A DNA stretch of 36,401 nt from a filamentous cyanobacterium CCP3. GTDB lineage: Bacteria; Cyanobacteriota; Cyanobacteriia; Phormidesmidales; Phormidesmidaceae. Below are positions 1-7,136 of this stretch, piece by piece. The stretch is taken from the NCBI GenBank assembly GCA_003022385.1, contig PYGV01000020.1, positions 1 through 36,401 on the forward strand. The letters run 5' to 3'. Each line of letters begins with the position of its first letter. Within the stretch, counting starts at the first letter, position 1. Both the position numbers and the translations under genes were made by a program. The notes beneath the pieces were generated by a model. It saw nothing but the letters and a program-made list of their open reading frames with translations, was not told the DNA's origin and searched no databases.

Positions 1-107
1 GTCGATAGCAGCAACACCATTCTCCACGCCCGGTTGGGCTATGGCGGAGTCGCCGCCACTCCGCCATAGCCCAACCGGGCGTGGAGAATGGTGTTGCTGC
101 TATCGAC
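1..107. repeat. Perfect 50-bp inverted repeat with 7-nt spacer at the window edge
   Basis: Bases 1-50 are the exact reverse complement of bases 58-107, separated by CGCCGCC (51-57). The repeat lies inside the xdhA reading frame and creates an in-frame stop at 39-41 immediately after a conserved GGVAATP stretch, where the family normally continues. A perfect palindrome exactly at a sequence end, made of coding sequence, is typical of a fold-back assembly or amplification artefact. A genuine cruciform is much less likely. Bases 1-57 should not be trusted as genomic continuation. Confidence 0.95.
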
Positions 108-1322
108 ATCCACTACAAAAGCCGCCGCGACAATGCTGATGTCGTCGGTGCCGCGCTTGCCAATTTTGTAGGATTGGGCCAAACGGCGAGCCGTCCCTGG
201 CGCAGGCCTTCTAGGAATTTGGACGGCGACAATAACTTCGCTTGATTGCAGCTCAGTCTGGCGGTAGCCGGTAAAGAAGTTTGCTAAAGGCAGGGTTCTT
301 TCGCCCCCGGGGCCAGCCAGCTTCAGGGTCGCATCCAGCGACAGGAGCACCGGGGGCAAATCGCCAATCGGGGAGGCGGTGCCGATGTTGCCGCCCAGGG
401 TGGCCCGGTTGCGCACCTGACGAGCGGCAAACCAGTGGATCATTTCATCCAGGCTGGGGAAGATGCCGTGCAGGTTGGCCTCGATGTGGCTGAGGGGCAC
501 CGCCGCGCCGATTTCCACATAGTCTTCGGTTTGCTGAATCTGCTTGAGTTCTGCGATCGCTTCCAGGGAGATCAGCACCGGGTAGTGCTGCCGGTGCCAG
601 CTCATCTCCAGGCCCAGGTCCGTCGCCCCGGCAACCAGGGTAGCGTCGGGGTGCTGCTGCAACAGGTCAAGCACTTCCGAGAGCTGAGTCGGGCGATAGA
701 ACCGCTCGCTGTGGCCGTTGTTTTGGGTGGTGTAGGCCAGGGGCAGCAGCTCTGTCGCAGCAGAGCCCAGCTGTGCTGAGAATTGGTCTTGAATGGTAGC
801 ATCGGCCACGAGCTGGGCGGCGCGGCGAATGGGGATGTAGCCCGTGCAGCGGCAGAGGTTGCCCTCCACGGAGAGGTCGTCGGGGGTGCCGTCGTAGTAG
901 GCGGCAAACAGGCTCATGATGAAGCCGGGGGTGCAGTAGCCGCACTGGGAGCCGCCCGTTTCGACCATAGCGGCCTGCACTGGATGCAACTGCTCGAAGG
1001 TGACGGGCTCTTTGACCAGGGGCTTTTTGGGAATGCTGCACTGGGTAACGCCGTCTGCGGTCAGCACCTGCCGCCCCGCCACCGCCCCCAGGGGAATCAG
1101 GCAGCTATTGACGGCCTGGTAGTGGGGTTTGCCGTCAGCTCCTGCGCCTACGATCGCCACGGTACAGGCTCCACAGTCGCCGTCGCCGCAGCCTTCCTTT
1201 GTCCCTGCTCTGCCACTCAGACGCAGGTACTCCAGCAGCGTTATGGCGGGGGAGATATCTTTAGCAGAGACAGGCTCTCCATTGACGGTGAAGCTGAGCC
1301 AAACGTCACGTTGTTGAGTCAC
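39..1322 (-). CDS. xdhA: Xanthine dehydrogenase small subunit (2Fe-2S and FAD domains), 3' end disrupted
   Basis: This is the electron-transfer subunit of a molybdenum hydroxylase. Xanthine dehydrogenase oxidises hypoxanthine and xanthine to urate in the cytoplasm during purine breakdown. The N-terminal plant-type 2Fe-2S domain has C45, C50, C53 and C74; the second 2Fe-2S domain has C127, C130, C157 and C159 in GGSQCGYC and GNLCRCTGY. From about residue 205 there is an FAD domain with VAGATDLGLE and RNRATLGGNIGTASPIGD, followed by the start of the C-terminal flavoprotein domain. The start is GTG at 1322. The frame stops after 427 residues, short of the roughly 460-480 usual for XdhA, because of the fold-back repeat at 1-107, so the real gene almost certainly continues past the window. 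The catalytic large subunit xdhB would be expected downstream, off the left edge. Another member of the family, such as an aldehyde oxidase or CO-dehydrogenase-like enzyme, cannot be fully excluded. Confidence 0.85.
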   Translation of the reverse strand: MTQQRDVWLSFTVNGEPVSAKDISPAITLLEYLRLSGRAGTKEGCGDGDCGACTVAIVGAGADGKPHYQAVNSCLIPLGAVAGRQVLTADGVTQCSIPKKPLVKEPVTFEQLHPVQAAMVETGGSQCGYCTPGFIMSLFAAYYDGTPDDLSVEGNLCRCTGYIPIRRAAQLVADATIQDQFSAQLGSAATELLPLAYTTQNNGHSERFYRPTQLSEVLDLLQQHPDATLVAGATDLGLEMSWHRQHYPVLISLEAIAELKQIQQTEDYVEIGAAVPLSHIEANLHGIFPSLDEMIHWFAARQVRNRATLGGNIGTASPIGDLPPVLLSLDATLKLAGPGGERTLPLANFFTGYRQTELQSSEVIVAVQIPRRPAPGTARRLAQSYKIGKRGTDDISIVAAAFVVDVDSSNTILHARLGYGGVAATPP

Positions 1323-1562
1323 AGGCCTATTGCACCTAGAAACACGATCCCATGAGCCATGAGATTAGTGTTCAACGTATCGACAATTTAGTAAGTACGA
1401 CGACAATTTGACTAAAATTTAAGGTTGAACGCCGCCAAATATCTACCCCAGTGCAGATGAGGGCGATCGTTAGAAGCCTGATCAGGAGCAGGGCTATCCC
1501 GTCAACAGATGCGAAGGCTAAGCGGGATCGGGCATGCTAACTAAAGCGAGTTTTTGCCGACC
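1323..1562. promoter_or_regulatory. Divergent xdhA / HD-hydrolase intergenic region with small repeats
   Basis: This 240-bp region separates two divergent genes and must hold both promoters. CGACAATTT occurs at 1381-1389 and 1401-1409, exactly 20 bp apart, and overlaps an inverted repeat TTTAGT (1387-1392) / ACTAAA (1411-1416). The arrangement would suit a dimeric regulator, but this is inference. No canonical NtcA site (GTA-N8-TAC) is present. No convincing -35/-10 pair was found. Confidence 0.3.
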
Positions 1563-2138
1563 ATGGCCCACCCTTCTTCTGCTCACCCCAATGTCACCAC
1601 GGCCCTGCTGGAGGCGCTCCATTTCGCCGCCACCAAGCACAGCGACCAGCGCCGCAAAGACAAAGAGGCCTCCCCCTACATCAACCATCCCATTCGGGTG
1701 GCGCAGCTGCTGGCCAGCGAGGGCGGCGTCACCGACCTGGACCTACTACGGGCCGCCATTCTCCACGACACGGTAGAAGATACTGAAACCACGCCAGAGG
1801 AAATAGAGCGCCACTTTGGCCCAGAGGTGCAGCGAATTGTGGCGGAAGTGACCGATGACAAAAGCCTCCCCAAGGGCGATCGCAAGCGTTTGCAGGTGGA
1901 GCACGCCCCGCACCTGTCGATCCAGGCCAAGCAGCTCAAAATTGCCGACAAAACCGCCAACGTGCAAAACATCACCACCTCGCCCCCCGACGGCTGGTCG
2001 CTGGAGCGCAAGCGCGACTATTTAGACTGGGCCGACCAGGTAGTGGCCGGATGCCGGGGCTCAAACCCAGCGCTGGAAGCGGTTTATGATCAGGTTATGG
2101 CCGAGGGACGTCAGGCACTGGCGGCGACAGCCCATTAG
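1563..2138 (+). CDS. MESH1/SpoT-like HD-domain phosphohydrolase
   Basis: A 191-residue single-domain HD protein resembling the hydrolase half of RelA/SpoT and the stand-alone MESH1 enzymes. These remove the 3'-pyrophosphate of (p)ppGpp, and some also act on NADPH. The Mn-binding set is visible: H26 in [10 protein letters not shown]68 and D69 in ILHDTVEDT, and D129 in KIADKTANV. The EDT at 72-74 is the usual catalytic acid region, and YINHPIRVA is the second conserved helix. There is no synthetase, TGS or ACT domain, so it is a hydrolase only. ATG at 1563 is preferred over the in-frame TTG at 1554 because neither has a clear Shine-Dalgarno and ATG begins the conserved-length protein. It lies alone, divergent from xdhA. 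The family call is firm; substrate is inferred. Confidence 0.85.
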   Translation: MAHPSSAHPNVTTALLEALHFAATKHSDQRRKDKEASPYINHPIRVAQLLASEGGVTDLDLLRAAILHDTVEDTETTPEEIERHFGPEVQRIVAEVTDDKSLPKGDRKRLQVEHAPHLSIQAKQLKIADKTANVQNITTSPPDGWSLERKRDYLDWADQVVAGCRGSNPALEAVYDQVMAEGRQALAATAH

Positions 2139-2184
2139 GCTCCCCGGAGTGCAGTCGGCCTCAGCCGTGAGAGGTTTGCGGCCC

Positions 2185-2793
2185 TCAAGCGTCTACATGC
2201 TGAAACAGCATCTCAGCTGCCGCCGCTAAGGTGGGGCCAAATACCAGCACCCCCTCGTCGTGCCCCGCCATGATCAAAATACGCTGGCGCATCAGATCGG
2301 CCTGGTCTAACAGGCGAATCATTTCGTAGGCCATCGCCGGGGTGCCGTAGGGAACGCTGGCGGCAGTGGTGGGCAGCACCCCTTGACCCCGCTGCCAGAG
2401 GTCGCGGTTGTGGACGTGGATGATGGCCTGAATGACATCGCTGTAGGCGTAGAGCGCGGCGTGGGTGAGCGATTCGGAAGACGCCTGAATGGGGCCGGTG
2501 CAGTGCAGGGTGTTGCGATCGATATCCCAGTCGTCCACCAGGGTGTAGTGGTGGGGCGTCGTCACGGCCAGGTGCCCGGTTTGCGTGCCCGAGACGGCAA
2601 AGCTATGGGCCGAGAGCCGCAGGCTGATGTTACCGTAGCCGATACCGTTGGGGTAGAGGCCGATGTACTGGGCCTGATGCATGCGATCGCGCCACAGGAT
2701 CACATCCGCCAAGACGGACTCCTTCAGGGGATCGCCCGGCGTCCAGTGGCCGACATATTTAATTACCCCATCATCGGGAAAGGGTGGGGCCAT
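2185..2793 (-). CDS. Class II aldolase/adducin-family protein, likely acting in methylthioadenosine salvage
   Basis: A 202-residue class II aldolase-fold protein. Visible family signatures are GYGNISLRL (52-60), SSESLTH with the probable catalytic E107, the metal-binding pair H126 and H128 in IIHVHNRD, and a third His, H178, in MAGHDEGV. The gene begins 5 bp after the stop of mtnA on the same strand, so the two are almost certainly co-transcribed. MtnA makes 5-methylthioribulose-1-phosphate. Known next steps use class II aldolase-fold enzymes: either MtnB dehydratase, or the aldolase of the DHAP shunt that gives dihydroxyacetone phosphate and methylthioacetaldehyde. Which of these, if either, this protein performs cannot be read from sequence. 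Its N-terminus (IKYVGHWTPG) does not look like a standard MtnB. Confidence 0.8.
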   Translation of the reverse strand: MAPPFPDDGVIKYVGHWTPGDPLKESVLADVILWRDRMHQAQYIGLYPNGIGYGNISLRLSAHSFAVSGTQTGHLAVTTPHHYTLVDDWDIDRNTLHCTGPIQASSESLTHAALYAYSDVIQAIIHVHNRDLWQRGQGVLPTTAASVPYGTPAMAYEMIRLLDQADLMRQRILIMAGHDEGVLVFGPTLAAAAEMLFQHVDA

Positions 2794-2798
2794 AGCCG

Positions 2799-3905
2799 CT
2801 AGGCCGCCTGTTCGGGAAACAGGCCCAGCAGCCCGGCCTCCGAGGCCGGGCAGATACCCCGCTCAGTGATCAGGCCCGTCACCAGGCGGGCGGGGGTGAC
2901 ATCGAAGCCGTAGTTGGCGGCGGGGGAAGATTCGGGGCAGATTAGCACCGAGGTCACGCCGTGGGGAGACAGCCCGTCCATGTACTTCACCTCGTCCGGG
3001 CTGCGCTGCTCGATGGGGATCTCGGTCACGCCGTCGCGCAGGGTCCAGTCAATGGTGGAGGAGGGCAAGGCGACGTAGAAGGGCACACCGTTGTCGTGGG
3101 CCGCCAGGGCCTTGAGGTAGGTGCCAATTTTGTTGGCCACATCGCCCTGGCGGGTGGTGCGATCGCTGCCCACGATCGCCAAGTCCACCAGCCCGTGCTG
3201 CATCAGGTGGCCCCCCGCATTGTCGGGGATTACCGTGTGGGGCACGCCGTGCTGGCCCAGTTCCCAGGCGGTGAGCTTGGCCCCCTGGTTGCGGGGGCGG
3301 GTCTCATCGACCCAGACATGGACGGGAATGCCGCGATCGTGGGCGTGGTAGATGGGCGAGGTGGCCGTGCCCCAGTCCACACAGGCCAGCCAGCCGGCAT
3401 TGCAGTGGGTCAAAACGTTGACGGGCTGGCCGGTGCGATCGTAGATCTCCTCGATTAGCTTGACGCCGTGGAGGCCGATCTGGCGGCACTGCTCTTCATC
3501 GGCATCGAGGATGGCTTCGGCGTTTTGACGCAGGCGATCGACCGCCTCCGAAGCCGTGGCCACTTCGCGCAGGGCGTGGAGCTGAGAGGTCAGCGCCCAG
3601 TGCAGGTTGACCGCGGTGGGGCGGGTCTGGCCCAGGGTGTGGGCCGCCTGGTGCAAAAAGTCGCGAAAGTCCTCTGCTTCAACGGCTTCCAGAGCCGCCA
3701 GGTACATGCCCAGAGCGGCGGTGGCCCCAATCAGCGGGGCACCGCGCACCACCATGTCTTTGATGGCATAGGCCGCCTCATCCACCGAGTTTAGATCCAT
3801 CCAGGTGAGCTGGTGGGGCAGCTGGCGCTGGTCAATCACCTGCACCACGCGGGGGTTGTCACGGTGCAAACGAATCGTTCGCGTGGGCTCGCCGTTAATG
3901 TTCAC
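2799..3905 (-). CDS. mtnA: S-methyl-5-thioribose-1-phosphate isomerase
   Basis: This cytoplasmic enzyme isomerises 5-methylthioribose-1-phosphate to 5-methylthioribulose-1-phosphate in the methionine salvage pathway. The 368-residue length is normal. It belongs to the eIF2B alpha/beta/delta-like isomerase family. Diagnostic stretches are VVRGAPLIGATAALG (about 52-66), NVLTHCNAG with the catalytic Cys at 168, WVDETRPRNQGAKLTAWEL (198-216), the catalytic Asp at 248 in IVGSDRTT, and NKIGTY. The ATG at 3905 begins MNINGEPTRTIRL, where the conserved N-terminal strand is expected. It is the first gene of a two-gene operon with the class II aldolase. An upstream AT-rich stretch at 3940-3965 could hold its promoter. 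Confidence 0.96.
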   Translation of the reverse strand: MNINGEPTRTIRLHRDNPRVVQVIDQRQLPHQLTWMDLNSVDEAAYAIKDMVVRGAPLIGATAALGMYLAALEAVEAEDFRDFLHQAAHTLGQTRPTAVNLHWALTSQLHALREVATASEAVDRLRQNAEAILDADEEQCRQIGLHGVKLIEEIYDRTGQPVNVLTHCNAGWLACVDWGTATSPIYHAHDRGIPVHVWVDETRPRNQGAKLTAWELGQHGVPHTVIPDNAGGHLMQHGLVDLAIVGSDRTTRQGDVANKIGTYLKALAAHDNGVPFYVALPSSTIDWTLRDGVTEIPIEQRSPDEVKYMDGLSPHGVTSVLICPESSPAANYGFDVTPARLVTGLITERGICPASEAGLLGLFPEQAA

Positions 3906-4047
3906 AGACCCGTTCTAGCCCCCAAAATTTCAGTGTTCACATTTTATAAGTTTTGTACTCCGTCTGGAAATGGAGCCCCGACAATTGTAGACATCAGAGC
4001 TGTGTAACAACGACTACATTTCACCGCTTTCCCAAGGAGAACCATTG
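3906..4047. promoter_or_regulatory. Divergent mtnA / sulfotransferase promoter region
   Basis: This 142-bp region lies between divergent genes. On the minus strand an A/T-rich stretch reading TATAAAATG (around 3943-3951) is a plausible -10 region for mtnA. On the plus strand a strong Shine-Dalgarno AAGGAGA (4034-4040) lies 7 nt before the ATG at 4048 and decides that start against the adjacent TTG at 4045. No operator was recognised. Confidence 0.35.
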
Positions 4048-4989
4048 ATGACCCAAGCCATCGGCAAACCCGCTCCAACTTCGTTTGCAGACCCCGTTCA
4101 AGCCTGGCCAGTCAAGACCCGCGAATTGCACAGTCACCACTTCGACTCCACCATCTGGAATGACTTTCAGTTCCGCGACGACGATATTATCATCGCCACC
4201 TACGGCAAGTCTGGCACCACCTGGATGCAGCAGATTGTCGCCCAGCTGATTTTCAACGGTCAAGAAGGGCTCAGCGTCGGTGAGATGTCTCCCTGGATGG
4301 ACCTGCGGGTGCCGCCTGCGCCGGAGAAACTGGCCGCTGTGGCAGCCCAAACCCACCGCCGCTTTCTCAAAACCCACCTACCTGTGGATGCCCTGGTCTT
4401 CTCACCCCAGGCGAAATATATCTACATTGGCCGCGACGGGCGCGACGTGCTGTGGAGCCTCTACAACCACCACGCCAATGCCAACGCCACCTTCTACGAC
4501 CTGATCAACAACACCCCTGGCCTGGTGGGGCCACCGATCGAGCCGCCCCCTAGCTCCGTGCGCGAGTATTTTCTCAACTGGCTCGACAACGATGGCTACC
4601 CCTTTTGGTCACTGTGGGACAATATGCGCTCCTGGTGGCAGGTGCGCCATCTCCCCAACGTGCTGATGGTGCACTACGCCCAGCTCAAGCAGGATTTGCC
4701 GGGGCAAATGCGCCGCATCGCCGCGTTTCTCGAAACCCCCGTCGACGAGTCGCAGTGGGAGGCGATCGTAGAGCACTGCACCTTCGACTACATGAAACGC
4801 CACGCCGAGCAGGTAACCCCCCTGGGCGGCATGATCTTTAAAGGCGGTGCCCAGACCTTTATCAACAAGGGCACCAATGGCCGCTGGCACGACACCCTTA
4901 CCGATGCCGATATTTGTCGGTACGAGGCCGTAGCTCAGGCCCAGCTGGGTGAAGACTGTGCCCACTGGCTGGCCCATGGTGATGCCTGA
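4048..4989 (+). CDS. PAPS-dependent sulfotransferase (cytosolic SULT-like)
   Basis: A soluble sulfotransferase of the Sulfotransfer_1 family, 313 residues, which transfers a sulfuryl group from PAPS to an unknown acceptor. The 5'-phosphosulfate loop is YGKSGTTWMQQ (52-62). The catalytic His is H110 in KTHLP. The 3'-phosphate-binding strand-helix is YIGRDGRDVLWSLYNHH (about 126-142), and the C-terminal PAPS-binding segment is KGTNGRWHDTLT, preceded by FKGG. All expected motifs are present, so the enzyme looks active. The gene is monocistronic: the upstream neighbour mtnA is divergent and ndbB is convergent, with only 3 bp between their stops. The acceptor could be a lipid, phenolic compound or natural product; nothing nearby identifies it. 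Confidence 0.93.
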   Translation: MTQAIGKPAPTSFADPVQAWPVKTRELHSHHFDSTIWNDFQFRDDDIIIATYGKSGTTWMQQIVAQLIFNGQEGLSVGEMSPWMDLRVPPAPEKLAAVAAQTHRRFLKTHLPVDALVFSPQAKYIYIGRDGRDVLWSLYNHHANANATFYDLINNTPGLVGPPIEPPPSSVREYFLNWLDNDGYPFWSLWDNMRSWWQVRHLPNVLMVHYAQLKQDLPGQMRRIAAFLETPVDESQWEAIVEHCTFDYMKRHAEQVTPLGGMIFKGGAQTFINKGTNGRWHDTLTDADICRYEAVAQAQLGEDCAHWLAHGDA

Positions 4990-4992
4990 GCT

Positions 4993-6186
4993 TTACCGGG
5001 TTGCTAGCAGATCGCGCAGGGGCTTGGTCATCCAGTTGAGGCCCACCCGCACCTGGTGGTTAAAGGTGGGCATGCGGTAGAGGTAGGCCAGGCGGCGGGC
5101 CACATAGGCTAGCTCGCCGTCGAGCTGAATGCCTAGCCCGGTGAGGGTGGCGCGGCTGGTGCCCAGGGTCAGCATTTCGCCCATGTGGCGGTAGCGGAAG
5201 GGCAGCTGGGGGCGATCGCTCAGACTAGCCCAGATATTCCAGCCGACGAAATCGGCCTGCTGCAGCGCCACCTGGGCGGTGGTGGGCACCTGCTGGCCAT
5301 CGGCGTCGCGGCAGTCGGCGGCATCGCCCAGGGCGTAGACACCGGGGCGATCGACCGACTCCAGGGTGGGCTGCACGACGATCTGCTGGCGATCGTTGTG
5401 CTTCAGGGGCAAGTTAGCCATCACCTCGTTGACGCGGGTGCCCACGGTCCACAGCACCAGATCCACGGGCAAAATGTCGGTCTGCTCACGAAAGGTCAGG
5501 CTAATGGTGTCGGCGGTGACATTGTCGACGGCGGTTTCAAGATCGACCCACACCCCCAGGTCAGAGAGCACTTTTTGGGCCACCTCGCGGTTGTACTCGG
5601 GCGAGGTGCGGAGGATCATATCAGTGCGCTCAATCAGGCGCACCCGGCCGCGATCGCCCAGCTGTTCGGCCACTTTGCAGGCCAGCTCGACGCCGCTGTA
5701 GCCGCCGCCCACCACCGCCACGCGAATTTTCTCGGCCTCGGAGGCCGTCAGCAGGCGCAGACGGTCTTTGAGCTGGTAGGCATCCTGCAGGGTGCGAAAG
5801 GCCAGGGCGTGCTCGGCTACACCGGGGGCCATATCCATCGGGGTGGTGCCGCCCAGGGCCAGCACCAGGCGATCGTAGGGGAGGGTGATACCATCGCTGA
5901 GGCTGACGCGGCGCTGGTCGAGATCAATGGCCGTGACTTCCGCCTGGCGAAACTGGACAGCAGTACCAGCCAGCAGCTCGATGTAGGGGGGAGCGACTTC
6001 CCAAGCCTGTAGCTCGTCGGTGACCAGTTCGTAGAGCAGCGGCAAAAACAAAAAGCGATCGTTGCAATCAACCAGCGTAATCGTGGGTGAAGTGCCTTCC
6101 CACGGCAGCTGGCTCAGGCGCAGAGCGGTGTAGAGACCGCCGAAACCGCCGCCAAGAATACAAATTTGCTGGGGAGCGTCTGCCAT
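4993..6186 (-). CDS. ndbB: NdbB/NDC1-type NAD(P)H:quinone oxidoreductase (demethylphylloquinone reductase)
   Basis: A 397-residue type II NADH dehydrogenase-fold flavoprotein. The FAD-binding dinucleotide fold is ILGGGFGGLY (10-19), the NAD(P)H fold is VAVVGGGYSGVELA (156-169), and the FAD-closing motif is VYALGDAADCRD (283-294). PTTAQVALQQADFVGWNIWA (301-320) and HMGEMLTLG match what I remember of plant NDC1 and cyanobacterial NdbB closely. Those enzymes reduce demethylphylloquinone so that it can be methylated in the last step of phylloquinone synthesis. The C-terminus lacks an obvious transmembrane helix and ends in a basic segment, suggesting peripheral membrane association. Start ATG at 6186. 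It is divergent from azlC with 75 bp between. A respiratory NdbA/NdbC role is the alternative, less likely from these motifs. Confidence 0.87.
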   Translation of the reverse strand: MADAPQQICILGGGFGGLYTALRLSQLPWEGTSPTITLVDCNDRFLFLPLLYELVTDELQAWEVAPPYIELLAGTAVQFRQAEVTAIDLDQRRVSLSDGITLPYDRLVLALGGTTPMDMAPGVAEHALAFRTLQDAYQLKDRLRLLTASEAEKIRVAVVGGGYSGVELACKVAEQLGDRGRVRLIERTDMILRTSPEYNREVAQKVLSDLGVWVDLETAVDNVTADTISLTFREQTDILPVDLVLWTVGTRVNEVMANLPLKHNDRQQIVVQPTLESVDRPGVYALGDAADCRDADGQQVPTTAQVALQQADFVGWNIWASLSDRPQLPFRYRHMGEMLTLGTSRATLTGLGIQLDGELAYVARRLAYLYRMPTFNHQVRVGLNWMTKPLRDLLATR

Positions 6187-6261
6187 GTCAAAAAGCTGTG
6201 ATACCTCCTCTACCTTCTAACCCAAAATGGAAAGAGTCATCCTGCTTTTCGGAGATTTCTT

Positions 6262-6999
6262 TTGGCTACAGCGTCAGATTTAGAGATGCGATCGCCCCGC
6301 CGAGAGGCGCTGGCCGGGGCGCGAGACATTATTCCCCTGGTGGTTGGAGCTATACCCTTTGGCCTGATCTTTGGCACCCTGGCCCAAAGCAGCGGATTAT
6401 CTTTTGGGGCAACCCTGGGCATGTCGGCTTTTGTGTTTGCCGGGTCATCGCAGTTCATTGCCCTGGGGCTACTGGCGGCGGGCAGCACCCTGCCCCTGAT
6501 CGTGCTCACTACGGTGGTCGTCAACCTTCGCCACATGCTCTATGCCGCCAGTCTGCTGCCCTACGTGCAGGGGGCCTCGCAGCGGTGGAAACTGGTGATT
6601 GGCTTCTTTTTGACCGATGAAGCCTTTGCTGTCGCCATTCGCCGCTACGTACAGCCCGACCCCAGCCCCCATAAGCACTGGTACTACCTGGGTGCCGCCG
6701 GGGCCATGTACGGCAACTGGATTTTGTGCACGCTGCTGGGGCTGACGGTGGGGCAGCTGATTCCTAACGCGGCGGCCTGGGGGCTGGATTTTGCCATGGT
6801 GGCCACCTTCATTGGCATGATCGTGCCCTACGCAACGACGCGGCCCATGGTGGGGGCGATCGCCGTTGCTGGCCTGGTGGCGATCCTGGCCAATGGTCAG
6901 CCCCACAAGCTGGGGCTGATAGTCGCCGCGATCGCGGGGGTCACCGCCGGATTTTGGCTCGACCGACGGGCTACCCCTAGCCAAGACGCGCCGAGCTGA
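6262..6999 (+). CDS. azlC: AzlC-family branched-chain amino acid exporter, large subunit
   Basis: A polytopic inner-membrane protein of 245 residues with the AzlC signature near the N-terminus: GARDIIPLVVGAIPFG, FAGSSQFIALGLL and NLRHMLYAASLLP, followed by several further hydrophobic segments. AzlC pairs with the small protein AzlD to export branched-chain amino acids or analogues. The TTG at 6262 is chosen because GGAG at 6251-6254 lies 7 nt before it; an in-frame ATG at 6286 has only a weak site. Unusually, no azlD follows. The only AzlD-like gene in the window is 8.6 kb downstream on the same strand (15623-15943). Substrate is inferred from family. Confidence 0.9.
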   Translation: MATASDLEMRSPRREALAGARDIIPLVVGAIPFGLIFGTLAQSSGLSFGATLGMSAFVFAGSSQFIALGLLAAGSTLPLIVLTTVVVNLRHMLYAASLLPYVQGASQRWKLVIGFFLTDEAFAVAIRRYVQPDPSPHKHWYYLGAAGAMYGNWILCTLLGLTVGQLIPNAAAWGLDFAMVATFIGMIVPYATTRPMVGAIAVAGLVAILANGQPHKLGLIVAAIAGVTAGFWLDRRATPSQDAPS

Positions 7000-7049
7000 G
7001 CAACCCTGGTATTCTGCGACAGAAATATGCCTACCCTTCAGGATTGCCC

Positions 7050-7101
7050 GGCTCCCTAGCTCCCCGGTTCCCCAGTGCCTAGCTCCCTAGCCCCCCTAGC
7101 C
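7050..7101. repeat. Short C-rich direct repeats, GCTCCCTAGC type
   Basis: The 137-bp gap between the convergent azlC and gspE-like genes contains a low-complexity run. GCTCCCTAGC occurs at 7050-7059 and again near 7081-7090, with degenerate copies between (GCTCCCCGG, CCCCAGTGCCTA) and a final CCCCCCTAGCC. Such short tandemly degenerate repeats are common between cyanobacterial genes. No terminator with a T-run was seen here. Confidence 0.6.
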
Positions 7102-7136
7102 TTTAAGACTACTCCTCAAACCGCCGCCCTTCATCC

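Noticed and set aside
1370-1400. NtcA-binding site in the xdhA promoter
   Set aside because: GTA and TAC triplets occur but not with the required 8-bp spacing.
5185-6012. 275-codon plus-strand frame opposite ndbB
   Set aside because: Shadow of a well-recognised gene; composition is rich in H, G, Q and A, typical of antisense translation.
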